From Brachionus koreanus (lineage: Eukaryota > Rotifera > Eurotatoria > Ploima > Brachionidae): DNA of 64,000 bases. Under the pieces are notes generated by a model, which did no database searches, was not told the origin of the DNA, and saw nothing but the letters and a program-made list of their open reading frames with translations. The DNA lies in NCBI GenBank assembly GCA_016987375.1, contig PJRA01000077.1, positions 112,074 through 176,073 of the forward strand. Direction: 5' to 3'. A program made the position numbers and the translations under genes. Shown here in pieces: positions 1 through 11,820 of the stretch (the stretch's first letter is position 1; each line of letters begins with the position of its first letter).

Positions 1-85
1 CACCAGATATGCACTAAAGCTAATTTCTATAAATTTGGGTAGGTTTAAATTTAAATTCTAGCTAGCTCAGAATTTTAAATAAAAG

Positions 86-238
86 TGGTACATCGGTTGA
101 GAGAGATTTTGTCGAAGCACCAAGTCAAATGTTGGAAAATTGGTGCTGGGAAAAAGAATCATTAAAAATGCTCTCGGCTCATTACAAAGACGGTTCGAGC
201 ATTGATGAACAACTAGTAGAAGATTTGATCAAGTCAAA
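86..238 (+). CDS. Thimet oligopeptidase-like M3 zinc metallopeptidase, one internal exon (partial)
   Basis: One exon is readable before the assembly gap. It opens after an acceptor (aaataaaag at 77-85) and encodes a segment with [19 protein letters not shown] followed by [17 protein letters not shown]. The block [15 protein letters not shown] is, from memory, highly conserved in thimet oligopeptidase and neurolysin, and in them lies C-terminal to the HEXXH zinc site. The family cleaves short cytosolic or mitochondrial peptides. The rest of the 3' end must lie in or beyond the gap; I recognise no exon of this gene on the far side. The upstream exon is not identifiable in bases 1-85. It runs convergently toward the NACHT-WD gene. 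Paralogue (THOP1 versus NLN) cannot be decided from one exon. Confidence 0.8.
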
Positions 239-1148
239 NNNNNNNNNNNNNNNNNNNNNNNNNNNNNNNNNNNNNNNNNNNNNNNNNNNNNNNNNNNNNN
301 NNNNNNNNNNNNNNNNNNNNNNNNNNNNNNNNNNNNNNNNNNNNNNNNNNNNNNNNNNNNNNNNNNNNNNNNNNNNNNNNNNNNNNNNNNNNNNNNNNNN
401 NNNNNNNNNNNNNNNNNNNNNNNNNNNNNNNNNNNNNNNNNNNNNNNNNNNNNNNNNNNNNNNNNNNNNNNNNNNNNNNNNNNNNNNNNNNNNNNNNNNN
501 NNNNNNNNNNNNNNNNNNNNNNNNNNNNNNNNNNNNNNNNNNNNNNNNNNNNNNNNNNNNNNNNNNNNNNNNNNNNNNNNNNNNNNNNNNNNNNNNNNNN
601 NNNNNNNNNNNNNNNNNNNNNNNNNNNNNNNNNNNNNNNNNNNNNNNNNNNNNNNNNNNNNNNNNNNNNNNNNNNNNNNNNNNNNNNNNNNNNNNNNNNN
701 NNNNNNNNNNNNNNNNNNNNNNNNNNNNNNNNNNNNNNNNNNNNNNNNNNNNNNNNNNNNNNNNNNNNNNNNNNNNNNNNNNNNNNNNNNNNNNNNNNNN
801 NNNNNNNNNNNNNNNNNNNNNNNNNNNNNNNNNNNNNNNNNNNNNNNNNNNNNNNNNNNNNNNNNNNNNNNNNNNNNNNNNNNNNNNNNNNNNNNNNNNN
901 NNNNNNNNNNNNNNNNNNNNNNNNNNNNNNNNNNNNNNNNNNNNNNNNNNNNNNNNNNNNNNNNNNNNNNNNNNNNNNNNNNNNNNNNNNNNNNNNNNNN
1001 NNNNNNNNNNNNNNNNNNNNNNNNNNNNNNNNNNNNNNNNNNNNNNNNNNNNNNNNNNNNNNNNNNNNNNNNNNNNNNNNNNNNNNNNNNNNNNNNNNNN
1101 NNNNNNNNNNNNNNNNNNNNNNNNNNNNNNNNNNNNNNNNNNNNNNNN
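239..1148. other. Assembly gap (910 Ns)
   Basis: Unbroken Ns. The gap hides the 3' end of the M3 peptidase gene coming from the left and possibly the last exon of the NACHT-WD gene coming from the right. Open frames that bridge the gap are artefacts of N. Confidence 1.
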
Positions 1149-4100
1149 ACAAAAAAAAAAAAACCTTTAATTAATTGATCCTTTATTTCTTTAAAATTTT
1201 CATCCGTACTATTTAAAATTTCATCAACTGATAATGTCTCATTATCTACAAGTTCTATACACTTTTTAATTAAACGATCATTTCTCTTTTCCATTTCTTT
1301 ATCCAATTTAGCAAAATGTGCTAAACTTTTTATTCTTTTATTTACTCTATCCAAATTGTTTTTGTCGCTAATCAAAAATGAAATAACTTTTCTGTCTTTC
1401 ATTGAAAAAGAGATAAATTCATCTGTACATAAAACACTTGTAGCTTCAGTATACAAAACAAGCTTTGCTGTTTGCTCAACTCTTAATTTATCTTCTTGAT
1501 TGATTAGATTGAAAAATCTTAGATTTTTTCTATCCTCTATTAAATAGACATTTTTGTTCGATAAACTCAGACCATAGTGTTGAATGTTTTTACTCTTGTC
1601 AAAGTCAATTGTGCCAAATGACTTGTGAAATGAATGATTTTGCTCTGCTTTGGACAAATCAAAGCAAACCAGTTTGAAATTAACTAGATCACATGCAATT
1701 AGTTTGTCTTTATTTATCTTGAATGAATCAAAAATAAAGTCTTTTGATTTAAACGAGCTAATTTCATTTGATCTAAATAAATATTGAACAAAATAAATGT
1801 TGCCAATATTATCAAGTAGAATTAAATTGTCTGAATTTTCAATTGATTCCAAGTGTTTGAAATTACTTAGTGGTTGACTAGTTGGATTTAGGAAATAGTC
1901 AATGTTCATACTTTGTTGTTGGAAATTTTTTGAATTTAACAATTTACCATTCGAAATATCAAAAAAATGCAATGTATGTTCTTGGCTATGAGCTAATAGT
2001 CTATTGTTCAGTGTGATTGTCAATTGATTAATATTTAGATTGTATGCATCATTTGAAAATTGAGATAAATCAATATTTTTATTTGTAAAAGATGAATTTA
2101 TTTCATTTAGTGTGCATGAAATAACATTTAGCTTTCCATTTGAAATAATCAAAACAAATATAGAATCATTTTTGTCATCATATTCTAGTTTAATTTGATC
2201 AATGTTAGTAAATAAATCTTTGCGCATTTTTTCCTCTAAACAAATGCTATTTTCATTATTTTTAATTAAATAATATCTAATTCTAAAAGTTTGATCATTT
2301 AATTTTGATACCACAATTGACTTTGTTTCTCTACAAAGAATCTCAGTTATTGTTTCTTCTGCATCCAGTACCAAATTAAATTCAATTTTACCATTTGTTC
2401 TATTCCAAACATGCAATTGACTTTTGAAATATTTTAAAAATTATACTTTATTTAACTATACAATATAATTACTTTGATTCAATCATTTTGGAAAATAGGA
2501 AATTTTCATTAATATATACAAGTCTATTGACTTGTTTAAGCGATCGGTTGATCTTAATCTTCAAATCTGACATATCGTTGGCAATATTAGTTGAAAATAT
2601 TTTTATTTTTGAATCTCTTGAAGCTGTTAAAAGTAATCTATCAATTGGGAAGAGGAACGTTATTTCGTCAAAGTGAGCTTCAATAATTCCCAAATTAATT
2701 ATTTGAAGAATATCATTTTTAATAGAAAAATAGAAATGCCAAACATTTCCATTGCATGTTCCTACTAATCTATTCTCATTTACCAAATAACCATTTGTGA
2801 AATTTGCTTCAATTTCAAAAAGTTTTTGTTTCATTATAAAAAGTTTTTTGTTAGAACTGATAAAAAGAAATGTTTCATTTTTTGAATTAATTAATTTCAG
2901 ATCAACAAGATTTACTTTTTTAAATTGATAAACAACATATTCTTTTTTTACAAGATCTACCAAAGCAAAACCAATGTAGCCAAAAGAAATATACAGATAA
3001 GGTTGCAAGTCTAGATCAAAAAATTTCATCGATATAATCGCAACTCCAGTTGAAGGAAAATCGAAATTTATTCTATATTCAACAATACCATTATTGAGAT
3101 AGATTTCAACTATTTTGATTTGATTATTATTGAGACACACTGCAAACAAATTTCTTGTAAATCTTAAGTCTATAATAAACTTTTCTTCTAAAATAAAAGA
3201 TATTTTGACTATCTTAAATTCCATTTTTATTATTTTTTCTGGCATATTTTGTTCAATATTGAATATTTCAATATTACAATCATTTTCAAAGAATATAATC
3301 AAATATTTCTCTGTCAAAGGTAAAACTGAAATAACTTTTCTATTTTTTGTTTTGTAAACCAGTCTAAGCGATGAGTCAAATTTTACAATTCTTATTTCAT
3401 TCAAAGAAGCAACAATCAAAGCTCCTTGAATTTGTTTTAAAACAGGATACCAATATCTATTATCGGTTAGATAAACTGAAAACCATATTTTCTGCTCGGT
3501 AAAATCTTTTAGATCAATTGAACCAAGGTTAATCATTTTTCGAGCATTAAAAACGAACACATCTTTGCTGAGTGAGAAAACCAATGGATTATTGCCTTTG
3601 CCAATCGCTCCAACTACTGTATGACTAATGGGTGATGTATGCTTATCGAATTGAAATAATAAGTCTCCTGTTGGTGGCTCCATGAATTGATGAGCTAAAA
3701 CTAATGGAAAATATTTTGGCGAATGATTATAATATTGATCAATTAATTTGGTAAAATATTTTAAGCGATTGTAAAAATTTAATGATCTAGACAAAAAATG
3801 AATCATTGAAGCTTCAGAGTTATCCTTCATCAAGTTTCCGCACTGAAGTAAAACAACTTGAAAAATTTTAAAATCAATTAAACTATTATGGTTCTCTATT
3901 GAACTAGAATATGTCTCTGCGTCAGAAAAACGATTTAAATCACTAATTATATCATTGTATGGCACATTTTTGAATAAACCAGTTATAAAATTAAAATCAA
4001 AATATATCAAGTCACAAGCTAAATTAATAGCTAAGTTGTTGTTCAAATTTAGGATAAAAGATGGCAGTTCAGTTAATTTACGTTTATTATATTTAATATT

Positions 4101-6911
4101 TCCATTTTGATCAATTTGAATTGTCGACTGATTGCCTGTATTGCGTATTTCTTGGAAGAGTGTATTTTTTGTATTAAATTTTTTCTCTAAATATTGATTG
4201 ACTTTAAATGGTTTTGGTTTAGTTTTCCATGTTTCATTAAAAAAATCAATTAAAGTTAAGTTAACTGATTTTTTATCATCATCTTTTAAATTTGATAAAT
4301 AATAGCTGTTTGAAGCTTCAATAAACCTTCTGTGATACCTTATAAAAAATAAAATTGAATCAATACCAAATGAATGGAAAATTACCAGTAAATAACACGA
4401 GTGTCATCTACTTCTTTTTCAACTATATAGCCTTTTAGATCATTTTTAATTCTTGCCCACAAAGCTATTGGAAATTTTCTAACAGGTGGTGCATGATATT
4501 CAAATATATCGTACAAAACGTCATCATCTAAACTGAGAATATCTTCTATTTCATTTTCCGATATTCCGTTCTTGAACAAACTCATGTAAATAATAGCTCT
4601 TGAGAAAAGCTGCTTTCCATGAATTTTTTCAAGTGAATTGAAAACATATTTGATTAGACTGTATATATGAAAACATTGAAGAAATTCGAGCTCAGGTTCG
4701 AAATAAGAAGTCCATTTGGATACTATATCAAAAATTAATTTTACATACAAAGGAAATAGAATAGCTTGTTCAAAAAGTTCTTTGAGAACAAATAATTGCT
4801 TACTGGTGAGTCTACGGCCGATCTTAGATAACCAGTCTTTTAAGATATTTAATGCAATTTCTTCATTGAGAGGTTTAACTTCTTTGAAATTTTTATCGGG
4901 AATTAGTTTTCGTAGATTATCAAGTATGTTTCCATGTTTTGGCAATGTTGAATAAATAATTTTCACATTCTTGTTTAATTTAGTAAATAACCAATTTAAA
5001 TTGTAATAGGTTGAATTTAACTGATCAATTGAATCTAAAACAATCACAATTTTCCTATTTGGAAAATTGTTGAATATAAAATTTAATAAATTTTCAAATT
5101 CTTCTTTTGCTTCAAATTCATCTCTTGCTCTAAAATTAAATCCTTTAATATCAAATATTTGACTAAGTTGTCGCATCAGAGAGTCAAATGTTTTGATTAT
5201 GTCAGAACTAATTGGAGTTGTTCCCAAAAAACGAAGCAAAACGCAATAATTTTCAGCATTTGGTACTATTTTTAAAATCTTTAAAAATAGAAAATATTAA
5301 TTTATCTGTTAATAAATGTAAATTTATTACTTGTGAAGTAATTTTAGCTAAAATAGCTGTTTTACCAGATCCCGAATTTCCGTGTAAAACAAATGGAATA
5401 TTATTTTCAGAATCAAGAAGATAGTATATAATCTTTATTTTAAAAGGATATTATTTTTTCTTTTTTAAAAAATATGAGAAATAATTTAATTACATCTTGC
5501 AATATATCAACTCTGCCATGAAATTTACTCACAGTTTCATTACAAAAACTGGCATGATCAATTACTTCTTGAATCAATTCGTGTTCATCATGAGTCAAAT
5601 TGTCAGTTTTTTTTTGTTGTTCAAAATTTAAATCAATCAGCTTTTTTACTTGTTCATAAAATGTATTGGCAAATTTTTCAACATATTCTCTATGTGTATC
5701 TAAACTAATTCCACTTTTATCATTCCATTTAACTCTAAATTTGAACATATTTGATTCAGGTAGTTTGGATGGTATTTTTTCCTTTTTCAATTTATCTAAT
5801 AAACTTCTAATTTCTGTATTTACACAATTGTTTTGGTTCAATTCAGTAAATCGCTTAGCCATACTAACATTTCTATCAATATTTTCATCCAAATCTTCAA
5901 TTTCACGTTCAAAATAGAGAACATTTCTTTCAACATTTTTGGCTCTTAAAATTCCATTGAATATTTCTTTTTCGGTGACTTTATAAAATAATTTAAAATT
6001 GAAATTAATTCAAGAAAAAAGCAGAAGAAAAAATTCTAAAATTTACCTGAAACAAAATATCGTTCACGTTCAACTGAAGTTAAAAGATTTTTTTTAAAAC
6101 AACTATCAGCTAATGATCTAAATAAATTTCCCAATTTTGTCTCCAATTTATTCCAAGCTTTATTCAAAATTGAATTCTTTTTTTTTTAAATTAATAAAAA
6201 TGAATTATTCGTAAAAAATCATTTAATTTTATTTTACATTCTCTTGATAATTTTCAATTATTTTATCAATGTGCTTTAGTCTGTATCTTGCTGGTGTTTC
6301 ATTATCGTCCAGTTCATAACAATATTCGAGCATATTTTCAATTTTTATAATTACTTTATTTTCTTCATTTTCAAAATCAAATTTCTTTTCATACTGATTT
6401 GATGAATTTAGCTCTTTTCGCAGAATTTCATATTCATCGGCTTTTACTCTTGTTGGCAAACTTCTCGAGCCATAACGATGACTCAAAAAAGCCTTTTAGA
6501 AAAATAGCAAAACATTTACTTCACATTTTTTAATTAATTGATTTACAATGAAATTTGGTCCAACTGACGAATTTTGACAATTTTTAATTTCATTCAAACA
6601 CACTGTTGTTGTCATGTGTTAATTTGTTATTTCATTTGATATGCCCCATCTCATGTCATACACTTGAAAGTCTAAACCATGGGTTTTTTGACAATACTCA
6701 CGTAATTTTGGATAAATATATTTTATCAAATAGTCTCTTTCGGTGTGAGTGTCTTTTGAATTACTCAATTTTAAAATTAGACTAAAATTTATTTTCCAAA
6801 AAAACCTGAAAATGTAGAGCTCAAAAAAATTTTTATTGCTTTTGACTTTTCTTCTTTGACATTTTCAAACGTCCCTCTAAGAATATTTTTATATTTTTCT
6901 CTATCCATCAT
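1149..6911 (-). CDS. DUF4062-NACHT-WD40 repeat protein, NWD1/NWD2-like; in-frame stop in exon 2; 3' end at gap
   Basis: Nine exons join in consistent phase: 6911-6806, 6752-6547, 6492-6238, 6176-6047, 5978-5494, 5432-5331, 5278-4386, 4338-2473 and 2420 to about 1167, giving roughly 1,765 residues, similar to human NWD1/NWD2. Exons 1-3 carry the DUF4062-type N terminus (IFLSSTFSD, ERDYL, YDMRWG, NCQNSSVGP). Exon 6 has the Walker A motif GNSGSGKT, and exon 7 has Walker B (IVIVLDSIDQL) and a NACHT-like helical region. Exons 8-9 are a long beta-propeller-like WD region with few crisp WD repeats. NWD proteins are intracellular STAND ATPases, with described roles in androgen-receptor signalling and purinosome or neuronal biology; a role here is unknown. 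Codon TAA at 6621-6619 interrupts the conserved block just after YDMRWGISNEITN, and no splice avoids it. Exon 9 may end at a donor inside the T-run near 1167, so a last exon may be hidden in the gap. Confidence 0.8.
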
Positions 6912-7227
6912 TAAAAGTAAATCTTTTTAAATATTGAACAATGTTGCTTAAATTATTTTAATTTCCATGGAAACAATTTAAATTTTTTTAATTCAGACTG
7001 GTTTTTTTTTAAAAAAAAAAAAAGTTTAAATTTAATTATAATTTTACTTTATTATTAAATTTTTATTAAATATTTTTTAAAAGTCAAATGAACTGAAAAA
7101 AATTTACTTGAGATAATTTAAACATAATTTTGACTAATAAAATATATATTTTTTATTCATTAATCATAATTTATTTTTGAATTTTAATCCAGAATAAAAT
7201 AGATCAAATAGAATTGGTTATTTCAAA
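6912..7227. promoter_or_regulatory. Divergent intergenic region between the NACHT-WD gene and KLHDC3
   Basis: About 316 bp of AT-rich sequence between two start codons facing away from each other, so it should hold both promoters. A/T homopolymer runs are present (T and A tracts around 6990-7025). I see no defined core-promoter motif. Confidence 0.5.
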
Positions 7228-8918
7228 ATGCATTGGGTGCTAAATCTCGGCCAGGGTCACGGACCATGCCGAGTAAATCATGCATGTGTATCAATCGGAT
7301 TTTTTATTTACTCATTTGGAGGCTATTCGAGCAAATCAATTAAAGAAGCTCTAAAAAGTCCAAACCCAATTGACGTCCATGTATTAAATACAAACATTTT
7401 AAAGTGGTCTAAACGTGCAGTTCCGGAAAAAACCGACTCGCAGTACCAGCAAACACCCTTCTTTAGATACGGACATACATGTGTAGAGTACAACAATTTG
7501 ATTTATCTTTGGGGAGGTCGGTCCGATTGGACCAATGATTTATGCACTAATTTGTTTGAATATCAACCACAAAGACACATTTGGAGAATAGTTAGTGTTC
7601 AAGGTGAAGTTCCTGATGGCCGTGACGGACACACTGCTTGCATTAAAGACAATTTCATGTACATATTTGGTGGATATGTAGAAAAAGTAATTTTTTTAAT
7701 TTAAAAAATTTTCTTTTTAAATTAATTTATCTATTTACTATTAGGTTAAAAAATTTAGTAATGACATATACGAATTTGATTTTTTATCATCAACATGGAG
7801 TTTAATTGTTCCTAAAGTAATTAACCTAAAATACATTTCATTCATGTTTAATTTGATTTCGGTCCTTTAGACTGCATTGAAACCGCATTGGCGTGATTTT
7901 CATACGGCCAGTGTAATTGACAATAAGATGTATATATTTGGCGGCCGAATGGATGCAGGCCGAACTCGCTTNTACAGGCGACAATTTTTACTTAAACGAT
8001 TTGTTTTCGTTTGATTTTGGAAGAAAAAAATGGAGTTTATTAATACCTGACCGGAGTAGAATAAATCCGGAGGTTTGTGAGCCTGTCTATTCGCCTGAAG
8101 GTCGGAGAAGTCATACAGCCGTAGTTTACAATGGCAAAATAATTGTTTTTGGTGGATACCAGGAAAATTTAAATAAGCACTACAATGATTTACATGAATA
8201 TGATCCAAGTAGAATTTTTAAAAATAAAAAAAAATTTTCTAAATTGTTTATTTATTTATTTAAAAAAGTAAGTAATAAATGGAGATTGATTAAAGCAAAA
8301 GGAACAGCTCCAGAAAGACGCAGAAGACACGGCTGCTGTGTGATAAACGATCAAATGATTTTATTTGGAGGAAGAGGTCCAAAGAAAAGAGATGCAACAG
8401 ACAATTTTTTCAGGTACATTGCTGGAATAAGCATAAGATTGGATCCCGATTTCCAAGCTGAAATTGAAAATAATAATTTTGATCGAGTTCAATTTGAGCG
8501 TTCATTGCAAAGCTTTCAGCAGAGAATGATTTCCTACATCAATGTCATTAGACAAAGCAACAATCCAAATGCAAATAATATATCGACTATGGTTGAGAAT
8601 GAATTGAATCACTTGCGCAGCATTGCCATGATTAACAATACGCCATTAGCGGCTAATGAATCTCAATCAGTGGCTGAGACAAATGAGGCTATAGAGATGG
8701 AAAATGCCGAGTTTATAGAGGACAACGAAATCGAATTTGCAGATAGTGATAGTGATGATTTGATTAATGAAGAAAGCGATGATGAGGAAAATGAATTAGA
8801 ATCGTGGTCCGATTTGCATATACTTGATTTAAATGTGCCTAGTTTGAAAAATTTGGCAAAAATTTTAATTATTCAAAAAAAGATACCGTTTGATTGTTTG
8901 CCCAGTGTTTTAATGTAA
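7228..8918 (+). CDS. KLHDC3: Kelch-repeat protein KLHDC3-like (CUL2 substrate receptor family)
   Basis: Exons 7228-7686, 7745-7816, 7871-8208 and 8269-8918 give about 505 residues. The N terminus (VNHACVSIG, YSFGGY), repeated GG-W/R kelch blades (LWGGRSDW, YIFGGY, YIFGGR, VFGGY, LFGG), the RRRRHGCC block and the C terminus (WSDLHILDL, then NLAKILIIQ and CLPSVLM) follow human KLHDC3 from end to end. KLHDC2/3/10 proteins are six-blade propellers that recognise C-terminal degrons for CUL2-RING ligases. Human KLHDC3 has about 382 residues; the excess here is an insertion of about 120 residues between LFGG and SDLHILDL, at about 8400-8805, acidic toward its end. An N at 7972 adds one extra base and breaks the frame after FGGRMDAGRTRF, most likely an assembly error. 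The 60-bp intron 8209-8268 is a multiple of three without a stop. Confidence 0.9.
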
Positions 8919-10250
8919 TTTTCAACTAACTAAAAACAAACAATTAATACTATTAATTTTATTTTTAACTTAAGAGATGAAATTAATGATTGGCAATGGT
9001 AAATTGAATTTTTGTGAATTTTTCTCGGTGAATTTAATAATAATTTTTGTTTATTTTCTAGAATTTTTGAGTTATTTATAAAGACCTTTTTTTTTATTAA
9101 AATTAAAAATTTTATCAAAATTAATTTTTTTCTTTTTCTATTTGTTGTTGTTTTCGATAGCGCATTCATATTCTGGGTTTTAAAATTTAATTCATTTTTG
9201 ATCTATTGTATGAAGTTATATTTCATTTATTTGCTTGGAATTAAAAAAAATTCAAAAAATTAAAAGCATTAAATTTTTATTTACACGAAATTTGATTATT
9301 TTTAAATCTGAACATTTAAAAAAAATTTTAATTCAATATTTTTGCGCCATTATCTTGTAGAGTCCATTTAGCTTACTCAAGCATCATTTTTTTTAATTGC
9401 CTACCATATTAATTTTTATAAAAAAATTTAAATCTTCACTGATAAAAGATTTAATCCATCATTACCCAAGTCCGGTATAAATCCTTTATTTTATTTTTAG
9501 CTTTTATTCATCCTATGTCATTTGGGAAAATTAGCAGGCAAGTTTTTCAGCTGATTAATTAATGTTATGATGTCGGCAATTCAAAAATCAGCAACAGAAA
9601 AGCTTGGTCCAAGGCAAATAATCTTTTATAATTGTGAAATTCTTCGCAAGATTTTTACTGAAATGTGGGAAAAAATAAAAATAAGTAACTTGATTATAAA
9701 TGTTTTATTGGAATCCAAATTTTTAACAAAAAATTTAGTGATTTAGAATGTGTATTCAGTTGCAGTTAATCTAACATTAAATAAAAAAGACTTTGGTCTT
9801 AACAAAGTAACAGATAAAGTAAATAAAGCAATTAAGTTTGCAAAAAATGTCTTGGCAACGTCGCTGATTTTTATTTACTCATTTGATTCAAGTATGAGTA
9901 AAAAATTTAAAAAAAAAAGTTGCTTTATTTTATCACTCTGGTTTGATGACTCAAAATAAAATTTCAGAATAAAAACTTTTAATGAACTTATGAATAATGT
10001 GAAAAAGAATTTTATGATAAATATTTATTTATTAGTAAAACAGAGATCTTTGATTTTAATGTTCTATAGGAACAGGTTGTTCGCATCGATTTCCTTGGAA
10101 TCCCTTGACAAATAGAAAAAAATTCTAAATATTTTTGAATTTTTATTTAAAAAATTTATTACTCTTTGGCACAGACAATAGACAATATTTCGGTAAAATT
10201 TCAAAATTCCTTTTAGAAAAAAAAACTTGAAAAAATTTTTCTCGAAACTA
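8919..10250. other. AT-rich intergenic region
   Basis: About 1.3 kb with long A/T runs. A weak open stretch lies near 9565-9960 (+), but it has a stop in the middle, no recognisable motif and no matching splice signals. I see no supported gene here. Confidence 0.5.
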
Positions 10251-10469
10251 CTAGTTAAAACAACCTCCGTTAAGACATTCTTCAATATTTGGATCCGGCT
10301 TGAGTGGGATTGATTGAGGACTTGCCGATTTAATTGTCGGATTATTAGGTACCGTATGTAGTAGATCATAGGTAGATTTATCTTGAGAAAAATACTCAAT
10401 ATTGACCAAATAAACAACAAATAGTATTAAAAAAGAACAGCCTGCAGCAAAGATTAATTTTTCGAGCAT
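10251..10469 (-). CDS. Small single-pass membrane or secreted protein, 72 residues
   Basis: I do not recognise this gene. The ORF starts MLEKLIFAAGC and has a strong hydrophobic segment at residues 5-24 (LIFAAGCSFLILFVVYLV), followed by a polar, proline-containing region and a C terminus with two cysteines (ECLNGGCF). This suits a type II membrane protein or an uncleaved signal anchor. It lies head-to-head with the sulfotransferase, 250 bp away. Codon composition is less AT-extreme than the flanking spacer, which favours a real small gene, but no intron or homologue supports it. Confidence 0.4.
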   Translation of the reverse strand: MLEKLIFAAGCSFLILFVVYLVNIEYFSQDKSTYDLLHTVPNNPTIKSASPQSIPLKPDPNIEECLNGGCFN

Positions 10470-10719
10470 TGTTTTATTTTTATCAAATAAAATAAAACTA
10501 ATTTTTCATCCTTATTTATTAATTGAAATTTCACAAGCAACAACTTTAATGTTTGTTTATGATTCAATTGAAAAATTAAAAGATAAAAATTTGTTTTAAA
10601 ATAATAATATTTCACGATTTGAATTATTACGTTCAGATAAGTATAAGTGAAGATTCTAGAATATTCATTCATTTTAAAAATAAAAAATAATTGAAATTAA
10701 AAAAAAATTATTCTATTTT

Positions 10720-11656
10720 ATGACAATGTCACAATTAGAACTAGTTGATTTAGAAGGCTTTGGCAAAAAGCTATTGAGACACAATGACAAAATGTTTCCA
10801 AGCTTTGTGTCCGATCTATTAAAAATAAAATCACTTAAGACAAATGCTGATGATACATTTGTGGTAGCATATCCAAAATCGGGAACTACATGGACAGAAG
10901 AGATCGTTTGGCTAATTCAGAACAATCTTGACTTGGAAAAAGCTAATTCAATAGCTCATACTGAAAGAGTTTTGTTTTTAGATGAGGTACCAATGACCAA
11001 ATGCGATCAAATCAGCTCGCCAAGAGTCTTCAAGACACATCTTACTTTTGATTACTTGCCCGAAAACATAGAAACAAAATCAAAACTAATTTATGTTATG
11101 AGAAATCCAAAAGACATGCTAGTATCTTATTTACATTTTGTTAAATGGATAAAAGGATTCAGTTTCACAGGAGAATTCGATTTGATTCTAAATCATTTTT
11201 TACAAAACAAAATTATCTATGGAAATTGGTGCGAGCATGTTAATCAGTTTTATGAATGTCCAAAAGTTTTGTTCATCACTTATGAAGACTTAGTTGAAGT
11301 AAGATCATATTAATAAGTATAAAAAATTAGTTAGAAAATTAAATAATTTGCTTTTGGAGGAACCTTTTGAAACAATTAAGAAAATAGCTTGTTTTCTTGG
11401 AAAGGAAATGTCCGATGATCAAATTTGGAGATTAGTTGATTTTACGTCATTTAAAAATATGAAAACAAATGAATCGTTTTATTTCCAAGAAGCAGATCAA
11501 ACAAAAACACAAAATCAACGTGATTTATTTTTTCGAAAAGGAAAAATTGGAGATTGGGTCAACTATTTTGATGAAAAAATGTCATTTAGCCTAGAACAGA
11601 AACTTAAATGTGAACTAAATCCAAATATACAAATAAGATATCATTTTTCAAATTAA
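10720..11656 (+). CDS. Cytosolic sulfotransferase (SULT1 family type)
   Basis: Exons 10720-11298 and 11360-11656 join in phase 0 and give 291 residues, the usual SULT length. The 5'-phosphosulfate loop YPKSGTTW (about residues 50-57), the 3'-phosphate-binding RNPKDMLVSYLHF segment, and the C-terminal RKGKIGDW motif that closes over PAPS are all intact. Such enzymes transfer sulfate from PAPS to phenols, steroids or amines; the substrate cannot be read from sequence. The start is the first of two close methionines (MTMSQ). The 61-bp intron splits YEDLVE from EPFETIKK, and acceptor choice (after ttttggag) was fixed by phase and by the family block ETIKKIACFLGK. Confidence 0.92.
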
Positions 11657-11820
11657 AAATTTTAGTTTTTTTTGCTATTCTACGAATTAAAATAAAAAAA
11701 TGAATTATTAAATATTATTTTATTTTGAATTAATCTTAAAAATAATTAAGAATATTTTAAAAAAACCAAAAAAAAAAAAAATAAAAACAAAGCTCAATAT
11801 TCTTTTATATTTTTTTCAAA

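Noticed and set aside
182..2416. Minus-strand open frame bridging the Ns of gap 1
   Set aside because: The part left of the gap (182-238) is the antisense of the M3 peptidase exon; the frame continues only because Ns contain no stop.
6487..6620. Splicing that would remove the in-frame TAA of the NACHT-WD gene
   Set aside because: The only nearby donor (after CAA, gtgtatg) with a downstream acceptor would delete the conserved YDMRWG and NCQNSS blocks.
9750..9959. Open stretch in the KLHDC3 downstream spacer
   Set aside because: No motif, no splice partner, AT composition like the spacer, and a stop splits it from the upstream open part.
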